Of a stretch of DNA of 64,000 bases, positions 51,320 to 60,400 are shown piece by piece. The stretch covers positions 248,001 to 312,000 of the forward strand of contig NZ_CP051130.1 of assembly GCF_013378055.1 (NCBI RefSeq), read 5' to 3'. Numbering within the stretch: the stretch's first letter is position 1; every line of letters begins with the position of its first letter. A program made the position numbers and the translations under genes. The stretch is from Parasphingopyxis sp. CP4 (GTDB lineage: Bacteria > Pseudomonadota > Alphaproteobacteria > Sphingomonadales > Sphingomonadaceae). The notes below the pieces were generated by a model. That model ran no database searches. It was not told where the DNA came from and saw only the letters and a list, made by a program, of their open reading frames with translations.

Positions 51320-52522
51320 ATGCGGATACTGCACATCCTTGACCATTCCATGCCGATGCACAGCGGTTATAGCTTCCGCACGCGTGCCATATTGAAGGCT
51401 CAAATCGCTCGCGGATGGGACGTTGCCGGGGTTACCGGTGCACGCCACACTGCGGAAGGGCCGGATGTAGAAACGGTCGATGGGCTCACATTCTACCGCA
51501 CCCGGGCCCCGGAAACGATGACGACACCGATCCGGGAATGGCGCGAAATTGCATTGCTGGCGGATCGGATCGACGATGTGGTCGCCGAGTGGAAGCCTGA
51601 TCAGTTGCATGTCCATTCCCCAGTGCTCAATGCGCTGGCTGCCTTGCGCGTTGCCCGCCGCCGCGAATTGCCGTTGATTTATGAAATCCGGGCTTTTTGG
51701 GAAGATGCGGCTGTTGGAAATGGCACCGGTACGAGAAACTCGGCACGCTACTGGCTCACGCGCATGTTTGAGACACACGCGGCGCATCAAGCTGATGCGG
51801 TAGCCGTAATTTGCGAGGGATTAAGACAGGACCTTATCCGCCGCGGCGTGGATGGCGACAAGATCATGGTGTCGCCTAATGGCGTGGACATGGGGCTTTT
51901 CGGCAATCCACCGCCGGTTGATCCTGGTCTTGCGCAGTCGCTGGGTCTCAAAGGCAAAGAGGTAACTGGCTTTGTCGGCAGCTTCTATGATTATGAGGGC
52001 TTGGACGATCTGATCGCGGCGATGCCGCGGCTCATCATGGCGCGTCCGGATTCACATCTGCTGCTTGTCGGCGGCGGTCCAATGGACGCTGAGTTGCGCG
52101 CCCAGGCCGAAGCATCGGATGTTGCCGACCATATCCATTTCACTGGCCGTGTCCCGCATGATGAGGTGGAACGCTATTACGGCCTGATCGATATTCTGGC
52201 CTATCCGCGCAAGAAAATGCGTCTCACGGATCTGGTAACACCACTCAAGCCATTGGAAGCGATGGCGCAGAAGCGATTGGTTGCCGCGTCCGATGTGGGT
52301 GGTCACCGCGAGTTGATCGAAGACGGGGTGACCGGCACTTTATTCCCGCCAGATGATCCAGACGCCTTGGCCGCTGCACTCGCAGATATGTTTGCAAATC
52401 GCGGTGTTTGGGAAGAACGGCGCCGCGCGGCCCGTACATTTGTCGAACGCGATCGTAACTGGTCGTCAAACATTTCGCGTTATGCCCCTGTTTACCAAAA
52501 ACTTACCGGCAAGGCGGTCTAG
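51320..52522 (+). CDS. Glycosyltransferase family 4, exosortase A-associated type
   Basis: A 400-residue GT-B glycosyltransferase. The start MRILHILDHSMPMHSGYSFR is what I recall for the exosortase-A-associated family TIGR04063, in which the H-SGY segment is near-invariant. The acceptor domain is followed by GT4 motifs: MVSPNGVDMGLF, LLLVGGGPMDAEL, and KPLEAMAQKRLVAASDVGG with the E(x7)E-like donor site. It adds a sugar to the lipid-linked repeat unit in the cytoplasm. A longer in-frame stretch upstream is rejected because it overlaps the beta-helix gene. Confidence 0.87.
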   Translation: MRILHILDHSMPMHSGYSFRTRAILKAQIARGWDVAGVTGARHTAEGPDVETVDGLTFYRTRAPETMTTPIREWREIALLADRIDDVVAEWKPDQLHVHSPVLNALAALRVARRRELPLIYEIRAFWEDAAVGNGTGTRNSARYWLTRMFETHAAHQADAVAVICEGLRQDLIRRGVDGDKIMVSPNGVDMGLFGNPPPVDPGLAQSLGLKGKEVTGFVGSFYDYEGLDDLIAAMPRLIMARPDSHLLLVGGGPMDAELRAQAEASDVADHIHFTGRVPHDEVERYYGLIDILAYPRKKMRLTDLVTPLKPLEAMAQKRLVAASDVGGHRELIEDGVTGTLFPPDDPDALAAALADMFANRGVWEERRRAARTFVERDRNWSSNISRYAPVYQKLTGKAV

Positions 52523-52525
52523 GCT

Positions 52526-53428
52526 ATGAAATTCTCACTGGAAGCCATCAGAGACGGTGCGACCGTGCCCGATCTTCTTGGAAATCTACCGAAAATTCCG
52601 GTCGCATCGGCCGTTTCGGGCCTGATTGTGGCTGCGCTCATCCTAATGACACCGAATAGCTGGTTCGAGGCATTTGTCACGGAATCTGGCCTGCCAGGAC
52701 TGATCAGTGCCGCTGAACCTCCATTGGGCGCGCGGGCCCGCATTGTTTTCGCGCTCGCTGCTGCACTGATGGTGACGCTCATTGCATGGGGCGCGCTCTC
52801 GGCGACTGTTGGACGCAAGATGCGCCAGAGAGCCGAAGCACGACGCGAAGCCGAAAATACAGAATTTGATCCGGATGTCCGCGCCCGCGCATTGCGCCGC
52901 GGCGACGCGCATCCCGATGCGCCTTATCGCCGTCCGATTATGGCCACGGATGATCTTGGTACGGCACTCGATGATGTGGATGTCGAGGCTGCTATGGACG
53001 AGGAAGCCGATGGCGATGCACTGGACCTTGGTGCGGTGGCTGAGATCTTAGGCGACGCGCCGGAGGCCGAAGCCGAAGGTGCGACGGAAGAAGCTGGATT
53101 CGTCGCAGAGACAGTCGATATGGACAGCGCGCCAATTGCTGATGACGCATCGAGCGAGACGATATTCGAGGTTCCGCTCCCGCGCCGTGATGAAGCGGTC
53201 GTCCAGCCGTCGCCGACCGCGGCAGAACCGGAAATCCGTGGCGATCTTGCAGAACTGGTTGGACGGTTGGAAGCTGGGCTCAAGCGCAAGCGCGCAAAAC
53301 GGACGCTAGTTCAGGATATTCCGGAGAATGTAGCGACACATCCGCAAGCGCGCCCAGCAGAAGCGCAGGATGAAGCGCTGAAAGAAGCACTAGATGCGCT
53401 TCAGCAAGTGAGCGGCAAGGCCAGCTAG
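52526..53428 (+). CDS. Membrane protein with long acidic tail, unknown function
   Basis: A 300-residue protein that follows the glycosyltransferase by 3 bp. Two hydrophobic helices (about 27-45 and 75-95) precede a basic stretch (RKMRQRAEARREAE, 100-113) and then a long Ala/Glu/Asp-rich disordered tail to the end. The tail includes a basic motif near 250 (LKRKRAKRTLVQ) and a final amphipathic helix. Family not recognised. The coupling suggests it works with the glycan genes, but its position at the end of the locus means this is weak. Confidence 0.7.
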   Translation: MKFSLEAIRDGATVPDLLGNLPKIPVASAVSGLIVAALILMTPNSWFEAFVTESGLPGLISAAEPPLGARARIVFALAAALMVTLIAWGALSATVGRKMRQRAEARREAENTEFDPDVRARALRRGDAHPDAPYRRPIMATDDLGTALDDVDVEAAMDEEADGDALDLGAVAEILGDAPEAEAEGATEEAGFVAETVDMDSAPIADDASSETIFEVPLPRRDEAVVQPSPTAAEPEIRGDLAELVGRLEAGLKRKRAKRTLVQDIPENVATHPQARPAEAQDEALKEALDALQQVSGKAS

Positions 53429-53433
53429 AATCG

Positions 53434-53757
53434 TCATTCATTGGCGAGCAGGAGGGCTTCGATTTCGATCCTTGCCCCGGCCCGATTGATGGATTGGTTC
53501 ATCACGAGAATATCCGCAAGGATGCGATCTCCCAGATCGAATTCCGTATAGTCCAGATCGTCGGTCAGGGCAGTTGCTCGATCGCGGCCCTGCGCCCCAT
53601 CAAGCCAAAGTGCAAAGCAAATGCGGTGACCGCTAAAAGACATGCTAGACCAAGGCGTCATGCGGATACGTTCAACCGTCGGCTGACTGCCGATGCGACA
53701 CGCTAGTGCGCCCACCAATCTCTCAAATGCGACCCAGGGGAAGGCAGTATTAGCCAT
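53434..53757 (-). CDS. Small protein downstream of HTH gene, unknown
   Basis: A 107-residue protein whose ATG at 53757 overlaps the end of the small HTH gene by 8 bp, so both are read together. The sequence is mixed alpha/beta with blocks PWSSMSFSGHRICFALWLDG and DLDYTEFDLGDRILADILV. No membrane segment or recognised motif. It is probably controlled by the operator cluster upstream. Confidence 0.65.
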   Translation of the reverse strand: MANTAFPWVAFERLVGALACRIGSQPTVERIRMTPWSSMSFSGHRICFALWLDGAQGRDRATALTDDLDYTEFDLGDRILADILVMNQSINRAGARIEIEALLLANE

Positions 53758-53944
53758 TGCGCGTAGGTCGACTATCAGCCCTTGCCATATAGGCCTCCAC
53801 CCGTGCGCGCAGCTTCGGCCCGCACTCCCGGCCACGCCTCAAATCAAAAACGAAACGGGGATCGTTGGCGGCATCTCGGCCAAAACGGGTCGGCGCCGTG
53901 TCTGTATGTCGCAAATAACGGTCAATCTCGATCAGCAGGCTCAT
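53750..53944 (-). CDS. Small HTH-like protein, divergent from S24 repressor
   Basis: A 64-residue protein: an N-terminal helix (MSLLIEIDRYL), TDTAPTRFGRDAANDPRF and VFDLRRGRECGPKLRARVEAYM. The layout resembles the small Cro/CI-like helix-turn-helix proteins common in sphingomonads. AAGGAG precedes the ATG. It is the first gene of a minus-strand pair and faces the S24 repressor gene across a 115-bp region full of TAGG/CCTA sites, like the cro side of a phage switch; this comparison is an inference. Confidence 0.75.
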   Translation of the reverse strand: MSLLIEIDRYLRHTDTAPTRFGRDAANDPRFVFDLRRGRECGPKLRARVEAYMARADSRPTRNG

Positions 53945-53989
53945 TCCATTCTCCTTCAAGCTACTGCCTGACAAGCGAATCATCGTCGC

Positions 53990-54043
53990 TAGGCGTTTTC
54001 CTATCTCAAAGGTAATTTCCTACTTGTCTAGGAATATTCCTAG
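53990..54043. promoter_or_regulatory. Cluster of TAGG/CCTA sites with perfect 16-bp palindrome
   Basis: CTAGGAATATTCCTAG at 54028-54043 is a perfect palindrome. TAGG (53990), CCTA (54000) and CCTA (54019) add half sites, the first two as an inverted pair. The cluster fills the gap between the S24 repressor gene and the divergent small HTH gene, as expected for an operator region of one or both proteins. Confidence 0.7.
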
Positions 54044-54059
54044 CGCTAGATTCCTGGCT

Positions 54060-54737
54060 ATGGATGACGGTGATCCCCGCATGGTTTTGCAGCGCCTAGC
54101 GCGGGAGCGAGGCGACGATTTTTCGGCGCTTTCGCGACTGATTGGAAGAAATGCAGCCTATATTCAACAGTTTATAAGGCGCGGTACTCCAAAACGTCTT
54201 TCCGAAGAGGATCGTCACACACTAGCGGAATATTTCGGCATCGACGAATCACTTCTCGGCGCGCCGGCACCTCGGGTGACTAGGAAAAATCCTCATCAGC
54301 TACAATCAATTGGCAAGGATATGATCGCGATCAGCCAATATTCGGTTCAGGCGTCAGCCGGGCCGGGGGCGTTGACAGCCGACGAGGGAGAATTGTCACA
54401 TATCGCGTTTCCAGAACGCTGGTTGAGGCGCTTGTCCGGAGGTGATCCGGCTCGGTTGTCGATAATCACGGTATCTGGCGATTCCATGGAGCCGACCCTC
54501 TCGGACGGCGATGAGATCCTTGTCAGCGCAGATGACGGTGCTGATCAATTGCGCGACGGGATATATGTCTTGCGGGTCGATAATGCGCTGATCGTGAAAC
54601 GGGTCGCGATGAATCCGGCAAACCGGCGCTTTACAATCAAGAGCGACAATGAGGGGTATCCCGACTGGCTCGACTGTGACCTGGCTTCATTGGAGATCGT
54701 GGGCCGGGTAGTTTGGGCCGGCCGTCGACTAGCCTAG
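54060..54737 (+). CDS. S24-type self-cleaving repressor with N-terminal HTH
   Basis: A 225-residue LexA/CI-like protein. The N-terminal ~65 residues form a helix-turn-helix (SALSRLIGRNAAYIQQFIRRG). The S24 peptidase part has Ser142 in VSGDSMEPTL and Lys180 in ALIVKRVAM as the catalytic pair, and the cleavage site is probably Ala100-Gly101 in ASAGPG. The ATG at 54060 lies downstream of the operator cluster. It may respond to DNA damage through RecA. It is not LexA itself, since the usual LexA winged helix is absent. It is not within a recognisable prophage. Confidence 0.87.
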   Translation: MDDGDPRMVLQRLARERGDDFSALSRLIGRNAAYIQQFIRRGTPKRLSEEDRHTLAEYFGIDESLLGAPAPRVTRKNPHQLQSIGKDMIAISQYSVQASAGPGALTADEGELSHIAFPERWLRRLSGGDPARLSIITVSGDSMEPTLSDGDEILVSADDGADQLRDGIYVLRVDNALIVKRVAMNPANRRFTIKSDNEGYPDWLDCDLASLEIVGRVVWAGRRLA

Positions 54738-54919
54738 TCGTTATGCCTTGATCGCGTTGCCAGCCAGATGGCAATTGCCAGAAAAATGCCAACAGCAAGG
54801 CCGACCAGCAGGCCAATAGTGGGCTGACCAAGGATCCACCCCAAAGCCAGTCCGATGAACGGACCAAAGGCGATGAAGACGCCGCCACCTATTCCATTGT
54901 CTCGTGAAGTCTCAGCCAT
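54734..54919 (-). CDS. Small membrane protein, DNGIGGG type
   Basis: A 61-residue protein with two hydrophobic helices (about 13-30 and 34-53) after the short motif SRDNGIGGGVF. I recall similar small proteins in sphingomonads. The start is uncertain: the ATG at 54919 is used, but upstream GTG or TTG codons (to 54964) are possible and no strong ribosome-binding site is visible. It converges on the S24 gene, overlapping by 4 bp. Confidence 0.6.
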   Translation of the reverse strand: MAETSRDNGIGGGVFIAFGPFIGLALGWILGQPTIGLLVGLAVGIFLAIAIWLATRSRHND

Positions 54920-55077
54920 GAAGGCCGCTATGGCAGCGGTGATCGCTTCTGTCACCCGGCTCAATGGCTAACATTTTTTTCACCAAGTTCGCCGGGAGAA
55001 CTGAAACGCTTTGTCTGTATTACCCACTGAACTTGATCGTCGATGATCAGCAGAACTCTGGCAGGTGATACTCCTTT

Positions 55078-55290
55078 ATGCGCACCCCTTTCTATCTTGA
55101 TGACCCAGACGCGGTAAACGACGCGGCCGAACTGATGGCCGAATATGGCGTGATGGCAGCCGCGGAAGCCTCCGCGCGTGCCAATCGCAGTCGCGACAAG
55201 GGGAACATCATCCATTTCTGTCGTTGGCGGCAGATTGTGCGGCTGGTCGAATGGATGGAAGACGCTGAGGCCGAACGGACTGTTCACTGA
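55078..55290 (+). CDS. Conserved small protein of unknown function
   Basis: A 70-residue cytoplasmic protein (MRTPFYLDDPDAVNDAAELM, then RSRDKGNIIHFCRWRQIVRL). I recall near-identical small proteins in other sphingomonads. A single cysteine follows IIHF. AGGTGAT lies 11 bases before the ATG, so initiation looks weak. No motif suggests a role. It lies between the small membrane gene and tamA. Confidence 0.7.
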   Translation: MRTPFYLDDPDAVNDAAELMAEYGVMAAAEASARANRSRDKGNIIHFCRWRQIVRLVEWMEDAEAERTVH

Positions 55291-55373
55291 GGGCTGTCCG
55301 GCTTAGGGACAGCAGGTCTCAAATCACGGTAAATTGATTGGCGGTGGCGGCGGTTTCACGCTACCAGCCGCAC

Positions 55374-57401
55374 ATGACCGCCGCGATACTACCGGGCCGG
55401 GCATTTGTCGGTTCCCTGTTTATTTTGAGCATAGCGACTGTGCCATTTGTGGCGCACGCGCAGCTGGTTCCCGAACGGGCAACCGATGAGAGCGCAACCG
55501 GCGTGGATTTGCTCGAGATTCGGGATCGCAGTGCGGTGAGCACGGCAAATGGTTTTGATGAATCGGCGCCGATGACCGAGATCTCGGACTTTAGCGTTGC
55601 TTGGCCTGACATGGTCGATGGATCCGATGCGGTAACAGGTGGCGTCGATTCTGGTTCGATCAGTACGCAACAACGCTATTCGGTCTCTTTGCGCGGCCTC
55701 GATGGTCTAGAAGAGCAGGCCGAGATTCGATCACAGTTTAATGCTTTGTCTGTCCTGCGCGAAAATGAAGATGATCGCGCTGTGGTGGCGCAGATCAATC
55801 GGCGTGCTGATCTCGATCGCGATCTGCTGGATGAGCTTTTGCGGTCGCAAGGCTATTATGACGCTGAGGTCGCGTCGGTTTTGTCCGGTGAAACGGGAAG
55901 CGACGAGATCGAAGTCGTATTCGAGATCGATGCTGGGCCTCTCTATCGTTTCGATAGTGTGCGCTTGCCCGGGCTCGCGGGCGCCGGTGAACGGACCGAC
56001 GAACTGCGTGCGGAGTATCCGGTGGAAGCCGATGATCCTGTCGATGCGGCGGACGTAAACACGGCGGAAGCCAACTTAACGGCCGAACTCGGCAATCGCG
56101 GCTATCCATTTGCCGTCGTCGGCGAAGAAGAAGTGGTCATCGATCATTCCGACCGAACGGCGACACTCACAGTACCGGTGGACACAGGCGGTGAGCGTGA
56201 TTTCGGTTCGATTCGCGTTTTACAGGGTGAAAACGAGATATTTGGCGCCGATCATGTTGCCGAAATTGCCCGTTTTGAACCCGGCGATCTGTATTCGACA
56301 GCTATGGTCGATGATCTGCGCCGTGCGCTGGTTCAGACAGGTCTTGTGTCGCGCGTGCAGCTGACCCCAGTTGAATCGAACGATCCGGGGCTGGTCGACC
56401 TCGCAGTGGAAATGGAACCCGCACCGCCGCGAACTATCTCCGGGGAGATTGGCTACAGCACGGGTGAGGGCGCGCGTGTCGAAGTGGGTTGGGAACATCG
56501 CAACTTTTTCCGGCCCGAAGGCGCGCTGGCGCTGCGCGGCATTATCGGAACGGATGATCAATTTGCCAGCGTCAGCATCAGGCGCAGCAACTTCCTGAAC
56601 CGCGACCAATTGCTCACTGCCCAGCTTTTTGCCGGGAATACGAACCGGGACGCATTTGACGCACGCACTGCAGGCGTCACCGCGAGCTTCGAGCGAATTT
56701 CAAACCAATTGTGGCAGAAACAATGGATCTGGTCTGTCGGAGTGGAGCTGCTGGCGTCAGATGAGCGTGACGTAGTCGGAGCGACCGGATTGCGAGCTCG
56801 CGAAACCTTCTTGATTGGAGCATTGCCGCTCAGCATTGCCTATGACGGTACGGGCGATCTCCTGAACCCGAATGAGGGCGCGCGCCTTTCGGCGTTTATC
56901 TCACCTGAACTCTCCTTCCAGGATGGTACATTCGGCTATGCACGAGTTCAGATTGATGGCAGCGCTTATTACGCATTGTTGGACGCTCTGACCCTGGCTG
57001 GGCGCGTTCGGCTTGGTGCGATCCCCGGCGCGTCGACCAATAATATTGCGCCGTCCCGGCGTTTCTATGCAGGCGGCGGTGGCTCTGTGCGCGGTTACAG
57101 CTATCAGTCGATCGGTCCGCGCGATGCAAATAATGATCCGGTAGGCGGTCGCAGTCTTGTCGAATTTGCCCTCGAAGCCCGATATCGTTTTGGCGATTTT
57201 GGCGTGGTGCCCTTTATCGATGCAGGTGCGATCTACACCGATCTCTATCCCGATTTCACCAATTTGCGCTTCGGAGCGGGGTTGGGCGTCCGCTACTATA
57301 GCAGCTTCGGGCCGATCCGGCTCGATGTCGGGACGCCAATCAATCCGCAACCCGGTGACCCTGTCATCGCGATCTATGTTTCGCTCGGACAGGCCTTCTG
57401 A
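55374..57401 (+). CDS. tamA: Outer-membrane translocation protein TamA (BamA/Omp85 family)
   Basis: A 675-residue protein with a signal peptide (cleavage near AHAQL), an unusual extra N-terminal stretch (~25-110), three POTRA-like domains (~110-350) and a C-terminal 16-strand barrel that starts near ISGEIGYSTGEGARVEVGWE. The late block GGGGSVRGYSYQSIGPRD is the conserved VRGY/F-type lid loop of Omp85 proteins, and the final residue is Phe. It works with TamB to insert outer-membrane proteins or move lipids. Its stop overlaps the tamB start by 1 bp (TGATG). Confidence 0.94.
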   Translation: MTAAILPGRAFVGSLFILSIATVPFVAHAQLVPERATDESATGVDLLEIRDRSAVSTANGFDESAPMTEISDFSVAWPDMVDGSDAVTGGVDSGSISTQQRYSVSLRGLDGLEEQAEIRSQFNALSVLRENEDDRAVVAQINRRADLDRDLLDELLRSQGYYDAEVASVLSGETGSDEIEVVFEIDAGPLYRFDSVRLPGLAGAGERTDELRAEYPVEADDPVDAADVNTAEANLTAELGNRGYPFAVVGEEEVVIDHSDRTATLTVPVDTGGERDFGSIRVLQGENEIFGADHVAEIARFEPGDLYSTAMVDDLRRALVQTGLVSRVQLTPVESNDPGLVDLAVEMEPAPPRTISGEIGYSTGEGARVEVGWEHRNFFRPEGALALRGIIGTDDQFASVSIRRSNFLNRDQLLTAQLFAGNTNRDAFDARTAGVTASFERISNQLWQKQWIWSVGVELLASDERDVVGATGLRARETFLIGALPLSIAYDGTGDLLNPNEGARLSAFISPELSFQDGTFGYARVQIDGSAYYALLDALTLAGRVRLGAIPGASTNNIAPSRRFYAGGGGSVRGYSYQSIGPRDANNDPVGGRSLVEFALEARYRFGDFGVVPFIDAGAIYTDLYPDFTNLRFGAGLGVRYYSSFGPIRLDVGTPINPQPGDPVIAIYVSLGQAF

Positions 57402-60400
57402 TGGCCGCAACAGCAACCAATCCGGAGGCGGTAGATGTCGATTTTGTCTCCGCTACGTCGCGGCGACGGCGTCTAACCCGCTACACCCTGTTTGGCTTTG
57501 TCGGATTGCTCGCACTGCTCTTCGTCACACTATTTGCGTTGGATACGCCGCCCGGTCGCCGCTTCCTGATCGATCGGATTGAGGGTTTGGAGCCTGCCAA
57601 CGGACTGCGCATTCGTATCGGTCGTATTGATGGTTCGATTTATGGCGCAATGACGATCTCAGATCTGAGGCTCTATGATCCAGACGGTCTGTTCTTCGAA
57701 GCCCCTGAGCTGAACCTTGACTGGCAGCCGCTCATGTACGTGTTCGACAATCAGCTGGAGATTGGCAGTCTAACCTCCGATCTCGTGATCCTGCATCGCG
57801 TGCCGTCACTCCTTCCATCCGAAGAGGAAGATCAGCCGATCCTTCCGAGTTTTGATATCTCGATTGACCGGATCGACTTTGAACGGTTCCGATTTGAAGA
57901 GGCGATTGCAGGGGAACGCCAACATGCGGCGATTGGCGGGACTGTGGAGATCCATACCGGACGCGCGCAGATCGAGCTTAATGCCCAAGGGCTGGACAGC
58001 GGCGAGCGACTGGCGCTGTTGCTTGATGCCGAACCGGATGGCGATGTCTTCGATCTCGATGTCGAACTTATTGCTCCGAATGATGGAATCCTGGCGGGGT
58101 TTACGGGGATTGAGCGCTCGCTGGTCATCGATATTGCAGGCAGTGGTACCTGGCAGTCCTGGGACGGACGGGCGCAGGTGGATAGCGGCGATGCGCGGGT
58201 GATTGATCTCAATCTGGAAGCTGCCGACGGGAATTTCGTTCTCGGCGGTGTGGTCCGGTCCACGGACTTGCTTGACCCAGGTGTAGCGCGACGCCTGACT
58301 GCTCCGGAAATGACGCTGAGTGCGCGCGCGGTTTTCGAGGATCGGCGCCTTGCCGGCGATTTCGATATCCGATCTCCGGCTGCGATCATTGAAGGGCGCG
58401 GTGTTTTCGATCTTGCCGCAAGCGGCTTCGAAGATTTCACCAGCGATATCCGTTTGCTCGACCCCTCGGCCTTGCTGAGCGATATGCGCGGGCAGAATGT
58501 TCGCATGCGGATTGCATTGGACGGTCCATTTTCGAATGCCGATTTCCGGTATGAGCTGACCGCGCCAAGTGCGGTGATCAGCGGCGCGAGCTTCGATGCT
58601 CTGCGCATCGCGGGCCGCGGGCAATGGGGCGACACGCCGTTCGCCCTGCCGGTCTCGGCAACCGCAAATCGAATAACCGGGATCAACGGCACGATCGATC
58701 AAATATTGAGCAATGTGGCGCTCGACGGCGATTTGCTGATTACCAGCGATCAATTGGTTGGCGATAATCTGGCATTGCGCTCCGATCGCCTGACTGGCGA
58801 TCTCGCCGTGCTCTATGATTTTGCTACCGGCAATTATGCAGTCGGCCTCGATGGCGATGTTGATCGCTTCGAACTGCCGGGCCTTGGCGTGTTCGCTATC
58901 AACTCGCAGATTGAGATCGTGCCTGCGCCTAACGGCGGTTTTCAGATTGCTGGCCGCGCGCGTGCGGTCACACCGCAACTCGATAATGAGTTTTTCCAGT
59001 CGCTCGCCGCTGGGCAGACCACAGCCAATGCCGGCATCTCTTATGGCCCCGATGGGCGTTTCATCTTTTCCGATTTTGAGGTGAGTGCTCCGGCGCTCAA
59101 TTTTGCTGGCGACGGCTATCTCGATAGCGAGGGCAACCTGTTTGTGGCTGGTTCGGGCGAGCAAGCGCAATATGGTCCGGTCACGCTCACGGCACAGGGC
59201 GAGCCATCGCGTCCGCGGGTAGAATTGGCGCTCGCCAGTCCGGTCCCAAATGCGGGTGTCGTTAATGTAGAGGCTCTGCTGGATCCCAATGAAGCCGGCT
59301 TTAGCTATTTGGCCAGCGGCCAGTCGATGGCCGGACCTTTCACATCTGTAGGACAGCTGCAATTGCCAGATGATGCGCCGGCCGCCGTTAGTGTGGGAGA
59401 GTTTCGCGTCGCTGATACCGTGACAGAGGGTCGGTTCGCATTTCGGGATGGCGGAATGGTCGGCGCTCTGGACCTCGAAGGCGATGGGGTGTCCGGCGAT
59501 ATCGAGCTGAGCATGGATGGCGGCGAGCAGCTGGTGGTGGTGGATATTGATGCCGAGAACGGGCAATTGGGCGGAGAGATTGATGCGACGATGCGCCAAG
59601 CCCTGTTCGATCTGCGTTGGCGCCCGCTTGCCGAAGCACCAACCTTGCAGGCCAGTCTTGAATTGAATGGATTTGAACGTCGCGGCCTGTCGCTACCCCG
59701 TTTTGGTGGCGATCTGGCGCTGGTCGACGGAGTTGGCGCAGCCGACACAACGGTTGACGGCGGCCGCAGTCGCAATTTCGATTTCGAAGCTCGCGCCGAG
59801 ATCAGTCCAGTCTCCATTTCGGTCGAAGGCGAGGGACAATTCCGGGGAGAGCCCATTGAAGTGACGCCGCTCCTGCTTCGCAAGGAGGAAGAGGGTTGGG
59901 TCCTGGAAGAAAGCACGATCAGCTATCGGGGAGGGCAAGCGAATATCGCCGGTCGCTTCATGAACACGAGCACGTCGGTTGATGCCTCCCTGTCCAGTGT
60001 GCCTCTGGCGGTGGTCGACATATTCTATCCCGATACGGGTCTTGCTGGCACGGCCACCGGTTCACTGGGCTATCTGCAATTTGCCGGAGAAACGATTCCA
60101 ACTATCGACGCGGAATTGCGCCTGCGCGACCTGACCCGTGAGGGCTTTGCGCTGCGTCCGCGTCCTGTAAATCTTGGTATTAACTCGCGTCTCGCCAATG
60201 GTCGCTTCGATACGCGTGCCGTCATGGAGAGCGACGGCGAGCAAATCATGCGGTTCCAGTCGCGCTTCGACGATATGGCGGGTAGCGGGAATTTCGGAGA
60301 TATTCTTGCCCGCGCGCCATTGTTCGCTGAGCTGCAATATCGCGGCCCTGCAGAAACTCTCTGGCAGCTGACGGGCAATGAAGTTTTGAGCCTATCAGGC

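Noticed and set aside
53434-54737. Remnant prophage around the S24 repressor
   Set aside because: No phage structural, replication or integrase gene lies nearby; the neighbours are glycan genes and tamA.
57806-59599. Long antisense open frame (about 597 codons) opposite tamB
   Set aside because: It lies wholly inside tamB on the other strand; the tamB frame has clear family motifs and coupling to tamA, while the antisense product has no recognisable domain and an Ile/Arg/His-rich composition typical of shadow frames.
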